Below, piece by piece: positions 15,295 through 23,865 of a stretch of 64,000 nt of DNA. A model generated the notes under the pieces. That model did not search any database, had not been told where the DNA came from, and saw nothing but the letters and a program-made list of their open reading frames with translations. Source of the stretch: Muribaculaceae bacterium (lineage in GTDB: Bacteria; Bacteroidota; Bacteroidia; Bacteroidales; Muribaculaceae); contig JAFSPZ010000010.1 in NCBI GenBank assembly GCA_017451225.1, positions 1 to 64,000 on the forward strand, in the 5' to 3' direction. The first letter of the stretch is position 1; each line of letters begins with the position of its first letter. The position numbers and the translations under genes are program-made.

Positions 15295-16365
15295 ATGACA
15301 AAAACCAAAAGAAAGAATACTACCAAGAAGGCTAGCACCAAATTCAAGTTTCCCCGATGGGCAAAAATTGCTGCCGCAGCAGTTGTTGTGCTCATTGCTT
15401 TGGGAGCAATACTTGCCGCTCCGTTTTTAAGCACTAAGGCCGAAAAAGATGCTACCCTGCTATTGAAGCGCGGCACGAACAATAAAGTCGTTACCGACTC
15501 CCTGGCACGATGCACAAGCCAGAAGTTTGCCGACAAGGTAATGGAACTTATCGACCTCACCAGGGGCGACTTGTCGACCCGTCATGGGGCGTTCAAAATC
15601 AAGGAAGGAGAAAGCGCCTTGAGCGTTGCCAACCACCTGCGCCGCGGTGATCCCGACGAGGTGAAAGTGACCATCAACAGCATCCGCACTAAGGAAGACC
15701 TGGCCAAGCGTCTTGCCAACCGCCTGATGATGAGTAAAGAGGAAATGCTCAAAGCTCTAAACGACAAAGAGCTGTGTGCAAAATATGATAAGAATCCCGA
15801 CAACATCACAGGCATTTTCCTGCCCGATACCTATCAGTTCTTGTGGGATATAGAGCCTGCCAAGCTCATTGAACACATGGCAAAGTACAGCAACAACTTC
15901 TGGAACGACGAGCGAAAAGAAAAGGCCAAAAAAATAGGTCTCAAGCCCGACGAAGTGGTGACACTTGCTTCAATTGTCGAGGGAGAGACCTCCAAAGCCG
16001 ATGAGAAAGGCAAGGTCGCACGTCTGTACTTGAACCGACTACAAAGGCACATCAAGCTTCAAGCCGATCCAACGGTTAAGTTTGCGCTTCAAAATTTTGC
16101 CCTGCGCCGCATCACCTTTGAGGACTGCAGCGTTCAGTCGCCATGGAACACCTATTATGTGGAAGGGTTGCCACCTGGCCCCATCTGCATCCCCGACAAA
16201 GCATCAATCGACGCGGTTCTCGATGCCCCCAAGCACAACTACATCTACATGTGCGCCAAGGAGGACTTTTCTGGATACCACAACTTTGCCGAGACGCTTG
16301 CCGAGCATGAGGCATTTGCTGCCAAATACCACCAGGCGCTACGCGAAAAGGGCATCAGGCGATAG
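15295..16365 (+). CDS. mltG: Endolytic murein transglycosylase MltG
   Basis: 356 residues. A basic cytoplasmic start (MTKTKRKNTTKKAS) is followed by one membrane helix (about 24-45: IAAAAVVVLIALGAILAAPF). The YceG/MltG domain contains GIFLPDTYQF, LASIVEGET with the catalytic Glu (about 227), QADPTVKFAL and SPWNTYYVEGLPPGPICIP, all hallmarks of the family. It cleaves nascent glycan strands at the inner membrane and sets glycan length. Its own promoter lies just upstream. It ends 3 bases from the stop of the convergent DUF2007 gene. Confidence 0.93.
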   Translation: MTKTKRKNTTKKASTKFKFPRWAKIAAAAVVVLIALGAILAAPFLSTKAEKDATLLLKRGTNNKVVTDSLARCTSQKFADKVMELIDLTRGDLSTRHGAFKIKEGESALSVANHLRRGDPDEVKVTINSIRTKEDLAKRLANRLMMSKEEMLKALNDKELCAKYDKNPDNITGIFLPDTYQFLWDIEPAKLIEHMAKYSNNFWNDERKEKAKKIGLKPDEVVTLASIVEGETSKADEKGKVARLYLNRLQRHIKLQADPTVKFALQNFALRRITFEDCSVQSPWNTYYVEGLPPGPICIPDKASIDAVLDAPKHNYIYMCAKEDFSGYHNFAETLAEHEAFAAKYHQALREKGIRR

Positions 16366-16368
16366 CCA

Positions 16369-16599
16369 TCAGCTCATAGTATCTTCTATCATCTGGCGAG
16401 CTCTTTCCAGATCTCGCTCAAAAACCACTACCCTATAAGCTCCTTGCGGGAATCCCTGCAAGAGGGCATTGGCTGTGGCGTCACCCATCACCCCTGCAAT
16501 AATGCCGTTTTGCTCGAGGTATCCTTTCACAATTTCGGCATCAACTTGGCTATTGTACTTTGATAAAATGACTATATTATCTTCTTTTTCCATAATCAA
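16369..16599 (-). CDS. DUF2007-type small protein
   Basis: 76 residues starting MIMEKEDNIVIL (the third-codon ATG is an alternative). NSQVDAEIVKGYLEQNGI and AYRVVVFERDLERARQMI match the DUF2007 'putative signal transducing protein' family, a small alpha/beta (ferredoxin-like) fold found in many Bacteroidota. Function is not established. It is the last gene of the leftward run, 5 bases after xseB. Confidence 0.75.
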   Translation of the reverse strand: MIMEKEDNIVILSKYNSQVDAEIVKGYLEQNGIIAGVMGDATANALLQGFPQGAYRVVVFERDLERARQMIEDTMS

Positions 16600-16604
16600 G
16601 GAAT

Positions 16605-16829
16605 TTAAACATTATTATCGTCATCGCTCATCTCGGCGAGCACTTTCTTCAGCTCCTCGTCGGTGGCGGTGAGTTTGGCCTTGCACACCTTTAACAGCTC
16701 CAACGAGCGAGCGGTGTACTGGCTCAGGTTGTCGATGCTGCACTCTGGGCTCTGCATCTTTTTCACTATTTCCTCAAGCTCGGCTACTGCCTGAGAGTAG
16801 GTCATTTTGCTAACGTCTTGAACATCCAT
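16605..16829 (-). CDS. xseB: Exodeoxyribonuclease VII small subunit
   Basis: 74 residues with the XseB pattern: MTYSQAVAELEEIVKKMQSP, a short turn, then LSQYTARSLELLKVCKAKLT, two helices that form the coiled hairpin binding XseA. The Asp-rich end is common. It forms the nuclease with XseA, 20 bases upstream in the same operon, and takes part in DNA repair. Confidence 0.92.
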   Translation of the reverse strand: MDVQDVSKMTYSQAVAELEEIVKKMQSPECSIDNLSQYTARSLELLKVCKAKLTATDEELKKVLAEMSDDDNNV

Positions 16830-16849
16830 ATCTCTTATAGTATCTTTTT

Positions 16850-18166
16850 TTATTCTACAACACTTATAACTTTACCGTCTTTCAACAATGTCTCGAGGCG
16901 GTCGCCACTCTTTACAGCAGTGGCGCTGGTCACCACGTGCCCGTCAACAGTGGTGAGCGAATATCCACGGTTGAGGATATTCTGTGGCGAGAGAAGTTGA
17001 ACTTTGTCGGTGAGGGAAGCGATCCTCATCTTCTCACGCTCAAAACCGCTTGCAATAGCCTGCCTGATTGCTTGCTGCTTGTGCTGCAGTCCGTTTCTCT
17101 CGCTAGCGAGCCTGGACTTGAGAACCAATGGAATTGACTGCGCAAAGCCGGCAAGCCTCAGCCGGCTCGTCTCAACAAGCTTTTGGGCAGTGATGGGAAT
17201 ATAATTGCCATAGTAGGCCAACTGCTCCCTAGAGTGAGCCACAGCATCACGAGCGCTGGTCACCACCATTGCAGCAAGCTCATTTAGCCTGTCGAGCTGT
17301 GCTATTCCACATTGCACAAAAAACTGTGCCGCAGCTGTTGGAGTCTTTACATGCAGCTTCGACACCATGTCGGGAATTGTGACATCGCGGTCATGGCCTA
17401 TGCCAGTAATAACAGGTAGCGGAAATTGCGCAATGTTGGAGCCAAGCTCATAACTGTCGAAAGAATTGAGGTCGCTTGTCGAGCCACCGCCACGAATTAT
17501 CACTACGCAGTCAAACAGTTCTTCAACTGCAGCAATGCGGTCCAACGCGGCAATCACCGATGGCACGGTGTTAACACCTTGCATCACCGCCTCAAACAGG
17601 CAAGTGTAGAAGGTGAGACCATAATCATTGTTGTGAAGCTGATTAACAAAGTCGCCATATCCAGCAGCACCCCTTGCCGAAATGATTGCGATGCGCTGAG
17701 GTGCAAGCGGCCAGCTAAGCTGCTTGTTCATGTCGATAATGCCGTCCTTAGTGAGCCTAGCCATAATCTCACGCCTGATGCGCTCCATGTCGCCAAGAGT
17801 ATAGCTTGGATTAATATCGGTAATAACAGCCTTCAATCCATACTGCTCATGAAAAGTGGCATTCACCTTCACCATCACACTCATCGCAGTTTTCAAGTTA
17901 CTGCCTGTCTTTTCCAGAAAATAACTATTGAGCCTTGCAAAAGTGCTTGCCCAAATCACAGCGCCTAGCCTCGCCACAGTGGCACCGTCTTCATTTTTCT
18001 GAATCAGTTCGAGATAGCAATGCCCTCTCGAGACCCTAAGGTCGCTTGTCTCGGCAGTGACCCAGCATCCTTGCACATCAGGGTCGTGCACAAGTTGCTT
18101 GATTTTAGAGTTATACTCCAGTAATGTCAACGAGTTTTCCATCTTTAAGAAATCTCTTCGCGGCAT
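16850..18166 (-). CDS. xseA: Exodeoxyribonuclease VII large subunit
   Basis: 438 residues with the N-terminal OB fold (LTLLEYNSKIKQLV, VTAETSDLRVSRGHCYLEL) and the nuclease domain (IAIISARGAAGYGDFVNQL, IIRGGGSTSDLNSFDSYELG, PVITGIGHDRDVTIPDMVS). The GHxxD and GGGS motifs of the active region are present. It degrades single-stranded DNA from both ends as a complex with XseB. The start at 18166 overlaps the preceding stop as TAATG and has AGAAGG 7 bases upstream, so I prefer it to the ATG at 18142. Translational coupling with the DUF3256 gene is likely. Confidence 0.93.
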   Translation of the reverse strand: MPRRDFLKMENSLTLLEYNSKIKQLVHDPDVQGCWVTAETSDLRVSRGHCYLELIQKNEDGATVARLGAVIWASTFARLNSYFLEKTGSNLKTAMSVMVKVNATFHEQYGLKAVITDINPSYTLGDMERIRREIMARLTKDGIIDMNKQLSWPLAPQRIAIISARGAAGYGDFVNQLHNNDYGLTFYTCLFEAVMQGVNTVPSVIAALDRIAAVEELFDCVVIIRGGGSTSDLNSFDSYELGSNIAQFPLPVITGIGHDRDVTIPDMVSKLHVKTPTAAAQFFVQCGIAQLDRLNELAAMVVTSARDAVAHSREQLAYYGNYIPITAQKLVETSRLRLAGFAQSIPLVLKSRLASERNGLQHKQQAIRQAIASGFEREKMRIASLTDKVQLLSPQNILNRGYSLTTVDGHVVTSATAVKSGDRLETLLKDGKVISVVE

Positions 18167-18840
18167 TATTTAACCTTCTTGAACTTAGCTTTTTTGATGT
18201 CGTAAACCACCTTTTTAGTGACTATTGATGAATAGCGCGTGAAACTCTCTCCAAGGAAGAAATCCTCAAGATTACACTGTGCCACAAGAGTGTCGTCTTC
18301 AAGCTTCATCTCTATCATGGCAAAGTAAACTGCGCTCTTTAGTTCTTCACGCAACTGCTGAGGAGCCTTTGGCACTATAAAGTCGTCAATTGTGGGAGGT
18401 GTGATGAATTCATCTGTCGCAAGATGGTTCCACTTGGTGTCGTAGAATGTGATGCGACTGTCTTTGTAAGGCATGGCAACGGTCTCAATCACCACAACCA
18501 CCGTATCCTTCTTCGACTTGGGAAGCATCTTCATCTCAACAGTCCTCGCCGACGAAGTCGCTATGAGCATATAATCATCGTTGAGTTTGAGCAAGTGGGT
18601 CTCACTTGTTTCCAAGTCGTTGACTACATCTTTCTTCGACTCTTTCCCATAATTGTTGAGCAAGGTATATCGGGTCGCAAGGGACAAAGAGTTGAAAATC
18701 TCTCCTTTCTCCTCGATAAACAACTTCGATATGCCGTTATATGTAATCGGCTCAATAACATCTGTAACTGTCTGAGCTTTGACCTGCAACGACAGCATCA
18801 TCACCGCCGCGAGTATAGATATTTTCAAAAAACTTCTCAT
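18166..18840 (-). CDS. DUF3256-family secreted protein
   Basis: 224 residues with a signal peptide ending LQVKAQ (about 22) and a mature part that fits the Bacteroidales-specific DUF3256 family: two similar halves, TRYTLLNNYGKESKKDVVND and a strongly basic end (KKAKFKKVK). Periplasmic or exported; function unknown. It overlaps the CapA-like gene upstream by 4 bases (ATGA) and xseA downstream by 1 base, so it is firmly part of the operon. Confidence 0.7.
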   Translation of the reverse strand: MRSFLKISILAAVMMLSLQVKAQTVTDVIEPITYNGISKLFIEEKGEIFNSLSLATRYTLLNNYGKESKKDVVNDLETSETHLLKLNDDYMLIATSSARTVEMKMLPKSKKDTVVVVIETVAMPYKDSRITFYDTKWNHLATDEFITPPTIDDFIVPKAPQQLREELKSAVYFAMIEMKLEDDTLVAQCNLEDFFLGESFTRYSSIVTKKVVYDIKKAKFKKVK

Positions 18841-19943
18841 CTTCGTGTTAAAGTGCCGTCGTCGGCAATATTTAGTTTATTATCTTTGAAATCGCTGAGA
18901 GAGAGTTCTCTCATGTCTTTTGGGACAGCATTGGTTGGATCACGACGGGGACCTGTATTGCTTCCCTGAAGGAAAGAGTGAATTTTGCCGTCAAGGAACT
19001 TGCCGTTTGCATCAAGTCTTGCTACAAGTAATGGGGCATGACCAGTTTGACCAGTAGTACTCATACCGATTGTTGCAAAGTTGCCCAGGCTGTAGGCAAT
19101 AAGATGGTCATTATAGAGCTCCATGCCTCTTGGCACATGTGGTCCATGACCATAGACGATATCGGCACCACAATCGATGCACAGGTGAGCAAACTTGCGT
19201 ACATCTCCCCTATCCATACCATGGAAATACTCTGTTCCAAATGGCACATGACGCTTCGAGGTTCCCTCGGCGCCGCCGTGGAAGCACACTATCACAATAT
19301 CGCAATCCTTGCGCAACTGCTTGACGATGCGCGCCACAGTAACAGTGTCTTGCGTTTTGAGAGAATAATCCTCATGACCGAAGGCACAGAAACCATACTT
19401 CACTCCGTTTATCTCCTTGATGCTGGTTTCGCAGTCCTTAGTTCCTGCCACACCAATTCCTGCATTCTTCAATGTTTTGATTGTCGACTGAGTGCCGGCG
19501 TCATAGAAATCGAAGATGTGATTGTTGGCTATACCCATGAAATCATAGCCTGCATCCACCATCAGGTTCACAAATCTTGTGGGCATCATGAACGAGTAAG
19601 ATAACGGACCTGGACGCTTGCGAGTGGTACCGCTGTCGGCCAGAACTCCCTCGAGGTTTCCGCATGCCACATCGGCATTTCTGATTATCGAGTCACAGTC
19701 TTTTAACAGGTCTTTGCCATCGTTGGGCGGCATTCGTACGGTGCCATGTATAGAACCCAGCATCATATCACCGTTCATTGCTATTGTAACAGGATGAGGA
19801 ATGCGATGGCGCCCCGCAGAATCTTGAGCTGTAGTATCACTTTTCTCAGCCGAAGAATTAGCTCTCTCGGTTGTGTTAGCACAACTTGAAAGCACGATGG
19901 CAATGACTGCCATCACATTAATTAATTTCATTTTAATTGTCAT
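18837..19943 (-). CDS. CapA-family metallophosphoesterase-like lipoprotein (copy 1)
   Basis: 368 residues. The N-terminus has a lipobox (IAIVLSSC), so it is a lipoprotein. The CapA/PGA-synthesis domain (about 45-340) carries the calcineurin-like motifs AMNGDMMLGS, GNLEGVLAD, GIANNHIFDFYD, VCFHGGAEG, YGHGPHVPRG and SLGNFA. CapA homologues belong to poly-gamma-glutamate systems, but no CapB/C synthase is here, so a phosphatase or hydrolase role is as likely. It is one of three tandem paralogues. The start at 19943 has GAAAGG upstream; the ATG at 19931 is possible. Confidence 0.8.
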   Translation of the reverse strand: MTIKMKLINVMAVIAIVLSSCANTTERANSSAEKSDTTAQDSAGRHRIPHPVTIAMNGDMMLGSIHGTVRMPPNDGKDLLKDCDSIIRNADVACGNLEGVLADSGTTRKRPGPLSYSFMMPTRFVNLMVDAGYDFMGIANNHIFDFYDAGTQSTIKTLKNAGIGVAGTKDCETSIKEINGVKYGFCAFGHEDYSLKTQDTVTVARIVKQLRKDCDIVIVCFHGGAEGTSKRHVPFGTEYFHGMDRGDVRKFAHLCIDCGADIVYGHGPHVPRGMELYNDHLIAYSLGNFATIGMSTTGQTGHAPLLVARLDANGKFLDGKIHSFLQGSNTGPRRDPTNAVPKDMRELSLSDFKDNKLNIADDGTLTRR

Positions 19944-19954
19944 TAATAACCTTT

Positions 19955-21067
19955 CTACTTTTTAGTGATTGTTCCGTCGTCGGCAATGTTAAGCTTGTTA
20001 TCCTTGATATCTTGCTCAGTGAGCATTCTTATCTCTTTCACAACTGCATGGCCTGCATCACGGCGAGGACCTTTGTCGCGGTACTGAATGAACGAATGAA
20101 TCTTGCCGTCAAGGAACATTCCGTTGCCATCAATGCGGGCAACGAGCACTGGAGCATAGGCAGTGGGACCATGAAGGCTCATGCCACGTGGAGTGGCAAA
20201 ATTGCCAAGACTGTAGGCGATGAGATGTCCTTTATAGAGTTCCATGGCACGGCAAACGTGAGGGCCATGGCCGTAGACTATATCAGCACCATTATCGACG
20301 CACAGATGCGCAAACTGCCTCAAGTTACCACGGTCGGCACCATAGAAGTACTCTGTGCCATTGGGCAGATGTCGCTGCGACACGCCTTCCGAGCCTCCGT
20401 GGAAACACACTATAACAATATCGCAATCTTTGCGCAGCTGCTGCACGATGCGCTTCACTGTGGCGGTGTCCTGAGTTCTGAGAGAATAACTCTCATGTCC
20501 AAAAGCGCAGAAACCATATTTAACACCGTTTATTTCCTTGACACTAGTCTCACAATCCTTGGTTCCAGCCACTCCAATGTTGTTATCCCTAAGAGTCTTA
20601 ATGGTAGACTCAATGCACACAGGATAGAAGTCATTGATGTGGTTATTGGCAATTCCCAAGAAATCATAACCTGCGTCAACAAGCAGCTTGACACTCTTTG
20701 TTGGCATCATGAACGAGAAATTGAGCGGACCGGCTGGCTTACGTGTCTTTCCGCTGTCGGCGAGCACGCCCTCAAGGTTTCCACATGCCACATCGGCGCC
20801 TTTCAGGATATCGGCGCAGTCGATAAAGATATCTTTACCATCATTGGGCGGCATGTTTCGCGACGGAAGTATTGTTCCAGTCATAATGTCGCCATTCATT
20901 GCTAGAGTAACTGTGTCGACCTTTGGCTTCTTATCCTGAACGGCAGGACGGGCGGTTGCTGTTGAATCGCCATCTCCAGCTCCAGAACCGCTGTTACTGT
21001 TGCCGTTGACATTGCACGACACAAGTGCAATCAACACAGCCAAAGCTATAACATTGAAAAATCTCAT
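19955..21067 (-). CDS. CapA-family metallophosphoesterase-like lipoprotein (copy 2)
   Basis: About 370 residues from the ATG at 21067 (MRFFNVIALAVLIALVSC, a lipobox). An upstream TTG start would overlap the previous gene and is rejected. It carries the same domain and motifs as its neighbours: AMNGDIMTGTI, GNLEGVLADSG, GIANNHINDFYP, VCFHGGSEG, YGHGPHVCRA and SLGNFATPRG. It is closer to copy 3 than to copy 1 by eye (shared YFYGADRGNLRQFAHLC). A Ser/Gly/Asn-rich linker separates the lipid anchor from the domain. Periplasmic or surface; substrate unknown. Confidence 0.8.
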   Translation of the reverse strand: MRFFNVIALAVLIALVSCNVNGNSNSGSGAGDGDSTATARPAVQDKKPKVDTVTLAMNGDIMTGTILPSRNMPPNDGKDIFIDCADILKGADVACGNLEGVLADSGKTRKPAGPLNFSFMMPTKSVKLLVDAGYDFLGIANNHINDFYPVCIESTIKTLRDNNIGVAGTKDCETSVKEINGVKYGFCAFGHESYSLRTQDTATVKRIVQQLRKDCDIVIVCFHGGSEGVSQRHLPNGTEYFYGADRGNLRQFAHLCVDNGADIVYGHGPHVCRAMELYKGHLIAYSLGNFATPRGMSLHGPTAYAPVLVARIDGNGMFLDGKIHSFIQYRDKGPRRDAGHAVVKEIRMLTEQDIKDNKLNIADDGTITKK

Positions 21068-21077
21068 AGCCACAAGC

Positions 21078-21485
21078 TCATTCAACAACCCTCACACAGT
21101 AAACCCATGTGGCATTTGGAAAATCAATATAAATTTGCAGCACATCATTCTTATCGACTCTGAGCCTCAACTCTCCTGTATCACCATCTTGGTCAGTAAT
21201 TGTCATTCTTACCTGAGAGCCTCCTTTTACATCTTCTAATGAAGTGATATAATCCTTGACAATATAGGTTTGTTTCTTTTTGCTATAGATTACTACAATA
21301 TTATTATCAGTATCAATTGTGACATTAGTATTGCACTTTTTCCATTTGTGCCAATCATTCCACTTGCCGGTAGCCACATTCTTAGTGTGATAGTTGTATT
21401 TATAGGCCTTATACAACAAAGTCTCGGCATTCAGCGTCAAGCTAATGCTCAAGAGCAACATGAATATAAAAATCGTTTTTTTCAT
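21078..21485 (-). CDS. Small secreted protein of unknown function
   Basis: 135 residues with a signal peptide (MKKTIFIFMLLLSISLTLNA). The mature part is about 115 residues, beta-rich, with ITDQDGDTGELRLRVDKNDV in the second half. No family recognised. It sits between two CapA-like genes in the same operon, 10 bases before copy 2, so it may act with them. It is AT-richer than its neighbours, perhaps a later insertion into the operon. Confidence 0.65.
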   Translation of the reverse strand: MKKTIFIFMLLLSISLTLNAETLLYKAYKYNYHTKNVATGKWNDWHKWKKCNTNVTIDTDNNIVVIYSKKKQTYIVKDYITSLEDVKGGSQVRMTITDQDGDTGELRLRVDKNDVLQIYIDFPNATWVYCVRVVE

Positions 21486-21539
21486 AATCTCAAAAATTAA
21501 GTGTGTAATATTGAGTTAAACAAAATTTCCCTATCTTTT

Positions 21540-22604
21540 TCACTTGCGTGTGATGGTTCCGTCATCGGCAATGTTGAGCTGGTTGTCCTTGATGTCCTCC
21601 TCGGTGAGTGTCCTTATTTCTTTGACCACAACTCCTGTAGTGTCGACACGAGGTCCCTTGTCACGATACTGGATGAAAGGATGAATCTTTCCGTTAATGA
21701 ACTCGCCCTTGAGGTTAAGTTTCACTGTGAGCAGTGGCGCGTAGGCGGTCTGCTCATGTAGTTTCATTCCACGAGGGGTTGCAAAGTTTCCCAGGCTGTA
21801 GGCAATCAGATGGCCTTTGTATAATTCCATGGCGCGGCACACATGAGGACCATGGCCGTAGACTATATCAGCACCATTATCGATGCACAGGTGAGCGAAC
21901 TGCCGCAAATTGCCACGGTCGGCACCATAGAAATACTCTGTTCCGTTGGGCAGGTGACGCTCCGATATTCCTTCAGAACCGCCGTGGAAGCACACAATCA
22001 CTATGTCACACTCCTTGCGCAGCTTCTGAACAATGCGTTTCACTGTGGGAGTATCTTGTGTGCGCAGCGTATAGCTCTCGTGACCAAACGCACAAAAGCC
22101 ATATTTCACACCATTTATCACTTTGATGCTTGTCTCACAGTCCTTGGTTCCAGCCACTCCTATCCCGTTGTCGGTAAGAGTTTGTATTGTCGACTGGATG
22201 CACACAGGATAGAAGTCATTGATATGGTTGTTAGCTATACCCATAAAATCATAGCCTGCATTCACAAGAAGATTCACACTCTTGGTGGGCATCATGAATG
22301 AGAAAGACAGCCGTCCTGGGCGCTTGCGAGTTTTACCCTTGTCGGCGAGAACTCCCTCAAGGTTTCCGCAAGCTACATCCACACTCCTTATTATCGAATC
22401 GCAGTCAATGAAGATGTCACGTCCGTCATTGGGAGGCATGTCGCGAGTGGGCATAATCGAACCCGTCATAATGTCTCCATTCATCGATATGGTGACAAAC
22501 TCGGGCAAATCATTGCTGGATTTTGCTATCTCTTGTGCTTTTGCAAAAATAGACATCGATGCCACAAGAATAAGCACGAGGTAAATACGTTTAGAAATGT
22601 TCAT
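21540..22604 (-). CDS. CapA-family metallophosphoesterase-like secreted protein (copy 3)
   Basis: 354 residues. Unlike copies 1 and 2 it has an ordinary signal peptide (MNISKRIYLVLILVASMSIF, then AKAQ) and no lipobox cysteine, so it is probably soluble in the periplasm or exported. The motif set is complete: SMNGDIMTGSI, GNLEGVLADKG, GIANNHINDFYP, VCFHGGSEG, YGHGPHVCRA and SLGNFATPRG. It starts 9 bases after the iron-dependent dehydrogenase gene. The three paralogues differ mainly in targeting, which suggests division of labour by location. Confidence 0.8.
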   Translation of the reverse strand: MNISKRIYLVLILVASMSIFAKAQEIAKSSNDLPEFVTISMNGDIMTGSIMPTRDMPPNDGRDIFIDCDSIIRSVDVACGNLEGVLADKGKTRKRPGRLSFSFMMPTKSVNLLVNAGYDFMGIANNHINDFYPVCIQSTIQTLTDNGIGVAGTKDCETSIKVINGVKYGFCAFGHESYTLRTQDTPTVKRIVQKLRKECDIVIVCFHGGSEGISERHLPNGTEYFYGADRGNLRQFAHLCIDNGADIVYGHGPHVCRAMELYKGHLIAYSLGNFATPRGMKLHEQTAYAPLLTVKLNLKGEFINGKIHPFIQYRDKGPRVDTTGVVVKEIRTLTEEDIKDNQLNIADDGTITRK

Positions 22605-22613
22605 AGGTTTGGT

Positions 22614-23762
22614 TTATTTGTAAGCTCTAATGTAAATATCTCTAATAACGTCGGCTGTGTACTCGCGGGGAGCGTGCGATGGGCTGCCGCTCATGATAGC
22701 TTCGAAGCTCATGTCATCGACTGCTGCCATATATTCATCGCGATCAATACCAAATTCGCTCATTGTTGGCACTTCAAGACGCTCAACAAGCTTTTCTACT
22801 TCCTCTACAAATTTCTCGCTGGCATCAATCTCGTCAACCGCCTGTATGCGCAAGTAGGTAGCAATGCGCGACAGGTTGTGGCGAGCTGCCATCTCCATAT
22901 CGCTCAAGCACACGTTAAGCAGCATGGCATTGGACATACCATGAGGCACATGGAAACGTGCACCAATGGGACGGCTCATGCCATGAATCAAGGTCACACT
23001 GCTGTTGTTGATGCATATGCCAGCCTGCAAAGATGCTATCGCCATTTCTCGACGAGCATTGAAGTTGCTGCCATCACGGTAGGCCTGAGGCAGATATCGC
23101 ATAATGCGCTTTATGGCGCTCAAGGCAAGGGCATCGCTCAAGGGCTGGGCATTGACCGATATGAACGCCTCGATGGCATGAGTCAACGCGTCAAGTCCTG
23201 CTGACGCTGTAACCGTCTTAGGGCAACCGTTGGCGAAAGTGTAGTCAAGCATTGCCACCTTAGGCAACAACGAGTTGCCTCTGAGCAGCATCTTCACGCC
23301 AGTATTCTCTTCGGTAATAATAGTATATTGTGTTACCTCCGACCCCGATCCAGCTGTTGTGGGGATGCAGATTACAGGTGGCAGTTCGACATCATCGATG
23401 CGAATACCTTTATAGTCAGCAATCGAACCTTCGAGCACAGTCATTGCAGCGATGGCCTTGGCCGAATCGAGAGGGCTGCCGCCTCCCAAGCCAATGATGA
23501 AGTCGCATCCATATTCATGATAGGCTTTCACTCCTGCCTCAATCATGCTCACTGTGGGTTCTCCCTCGATATTGGTAATCACGTTATATTTCACGCGGTC
23601 GTTGTCGAGCGTGCGTTCCAGGCTTGCTATCATTGTAGAACGAGCAATATTAGGCCCTGTAACTATTAATGCGTGCTTTCCATAAAGGTTGAAAATGTTC
23701 TCAACCGAGGCAACGATATTGTCGCCCATCATTATCTTATCGGGGACTTTAAATTGATACAT
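22614..23762 (-). CDS. Iron-containing alcohol dehydrogenase family protein
   Basis: 382 residues with the group III ADH pattern: GGGSPLDSAKAIA (NAD binding, about 97), TTAGSGSEVT (about 137) and the metal-site region LDALTHAIEAFIS followed by IHGMSRPIGARFHVPHGMSN, containing the Asp and His ligands. It oxidises or reduces an alcohol/aldehyde with NAD(P); the substrate is not evident (1,2-diols, lactaldehyde and butanol are handled by the family). It is the first gene of the leftward operon, with a TATTTTTG element at 23789-23796. Confidence 0.88.
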   Translation of the reverse strand: MYQFKVPDKIMMGDNIVASVENIFNLYGKHALIVTGPNIARSTMIASLERTLDNDRVKYNVITNIEGEPTVSMIEAGVKAYHEYGCDFIIGLGGGSPLDSAKAIAAMTVLEGSIADYKGIRIDDVELPPVICIPTTAGSGSEVTQYTIITEENTGVKMLLRGNSLLPKVAMLDYTFANGCPKTVTASAGLDALTHAIEAFISVNAQPLSDALALSAIKRIMRYLPQAYRDGSNFNARREMAIASLQAGICINNSSVTLIHGMSRPIGARFHVPHGMSNAMLLNVCLSDMEMAARHNLSRIATYLRIQAVDEIDASEKFVEEVEKLVERLEVPTMSEFGIDRDEYMAAVDDMSFEAIMSGSPSHAPREYTADVIRDIYIRAYK

Positions 23763-23788
23763 AATTCTTGTGTTTTAAATAATTAGTG

Positions 23789-23796
23789 CAAAAATA
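23789..23796 (-). promoter_or_regulatory. Putative promoter of the dehydrogenase/capA/xse operon (TATTTTTG)
   Basis: Minus-strand TATTTTTG about 27 bases upstream of the start. It lies just beyond the terminator of the preceding lipoprotein gene, as expected for an operon promoter. Confidence 0.45.
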
Positions 23797-23799
23797 AAA

Positions 23800-23838
23800 A
23801 AAATCTTTCACATTACCCTTAATAATGTGAAAGATTTT
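23800..23838 (-). terminator. Rho-independent terminator of the lipoprotein gene
   Basis: Perfect 16-base stem AAAATCTTTCACATTA / TAATGTGAAAGATTTT with a 7-base loop, followed on the minus strand by a T-rich run. Confidence 0.8.
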
Positions 23839-23865
23839 GCTCTACAAATGCTTTTTGTGGAAAAA

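Noticed and set aside
19937..20905. A 322-codon ORF opposite CapA-like copy 2 (and similar ones opposite copies 1 and 3)
   Set aside because: It recurs opposite the paralogues because the sense genes are similar; it follows their codon bias and has no independent homology or promoter.
18837..22604. A poly-gamma-glutamate capsule locus
   Set aside because: Only CapA-type proteins are present; the CapB/CapC synthase genes needed for the polymer are absent from the window.
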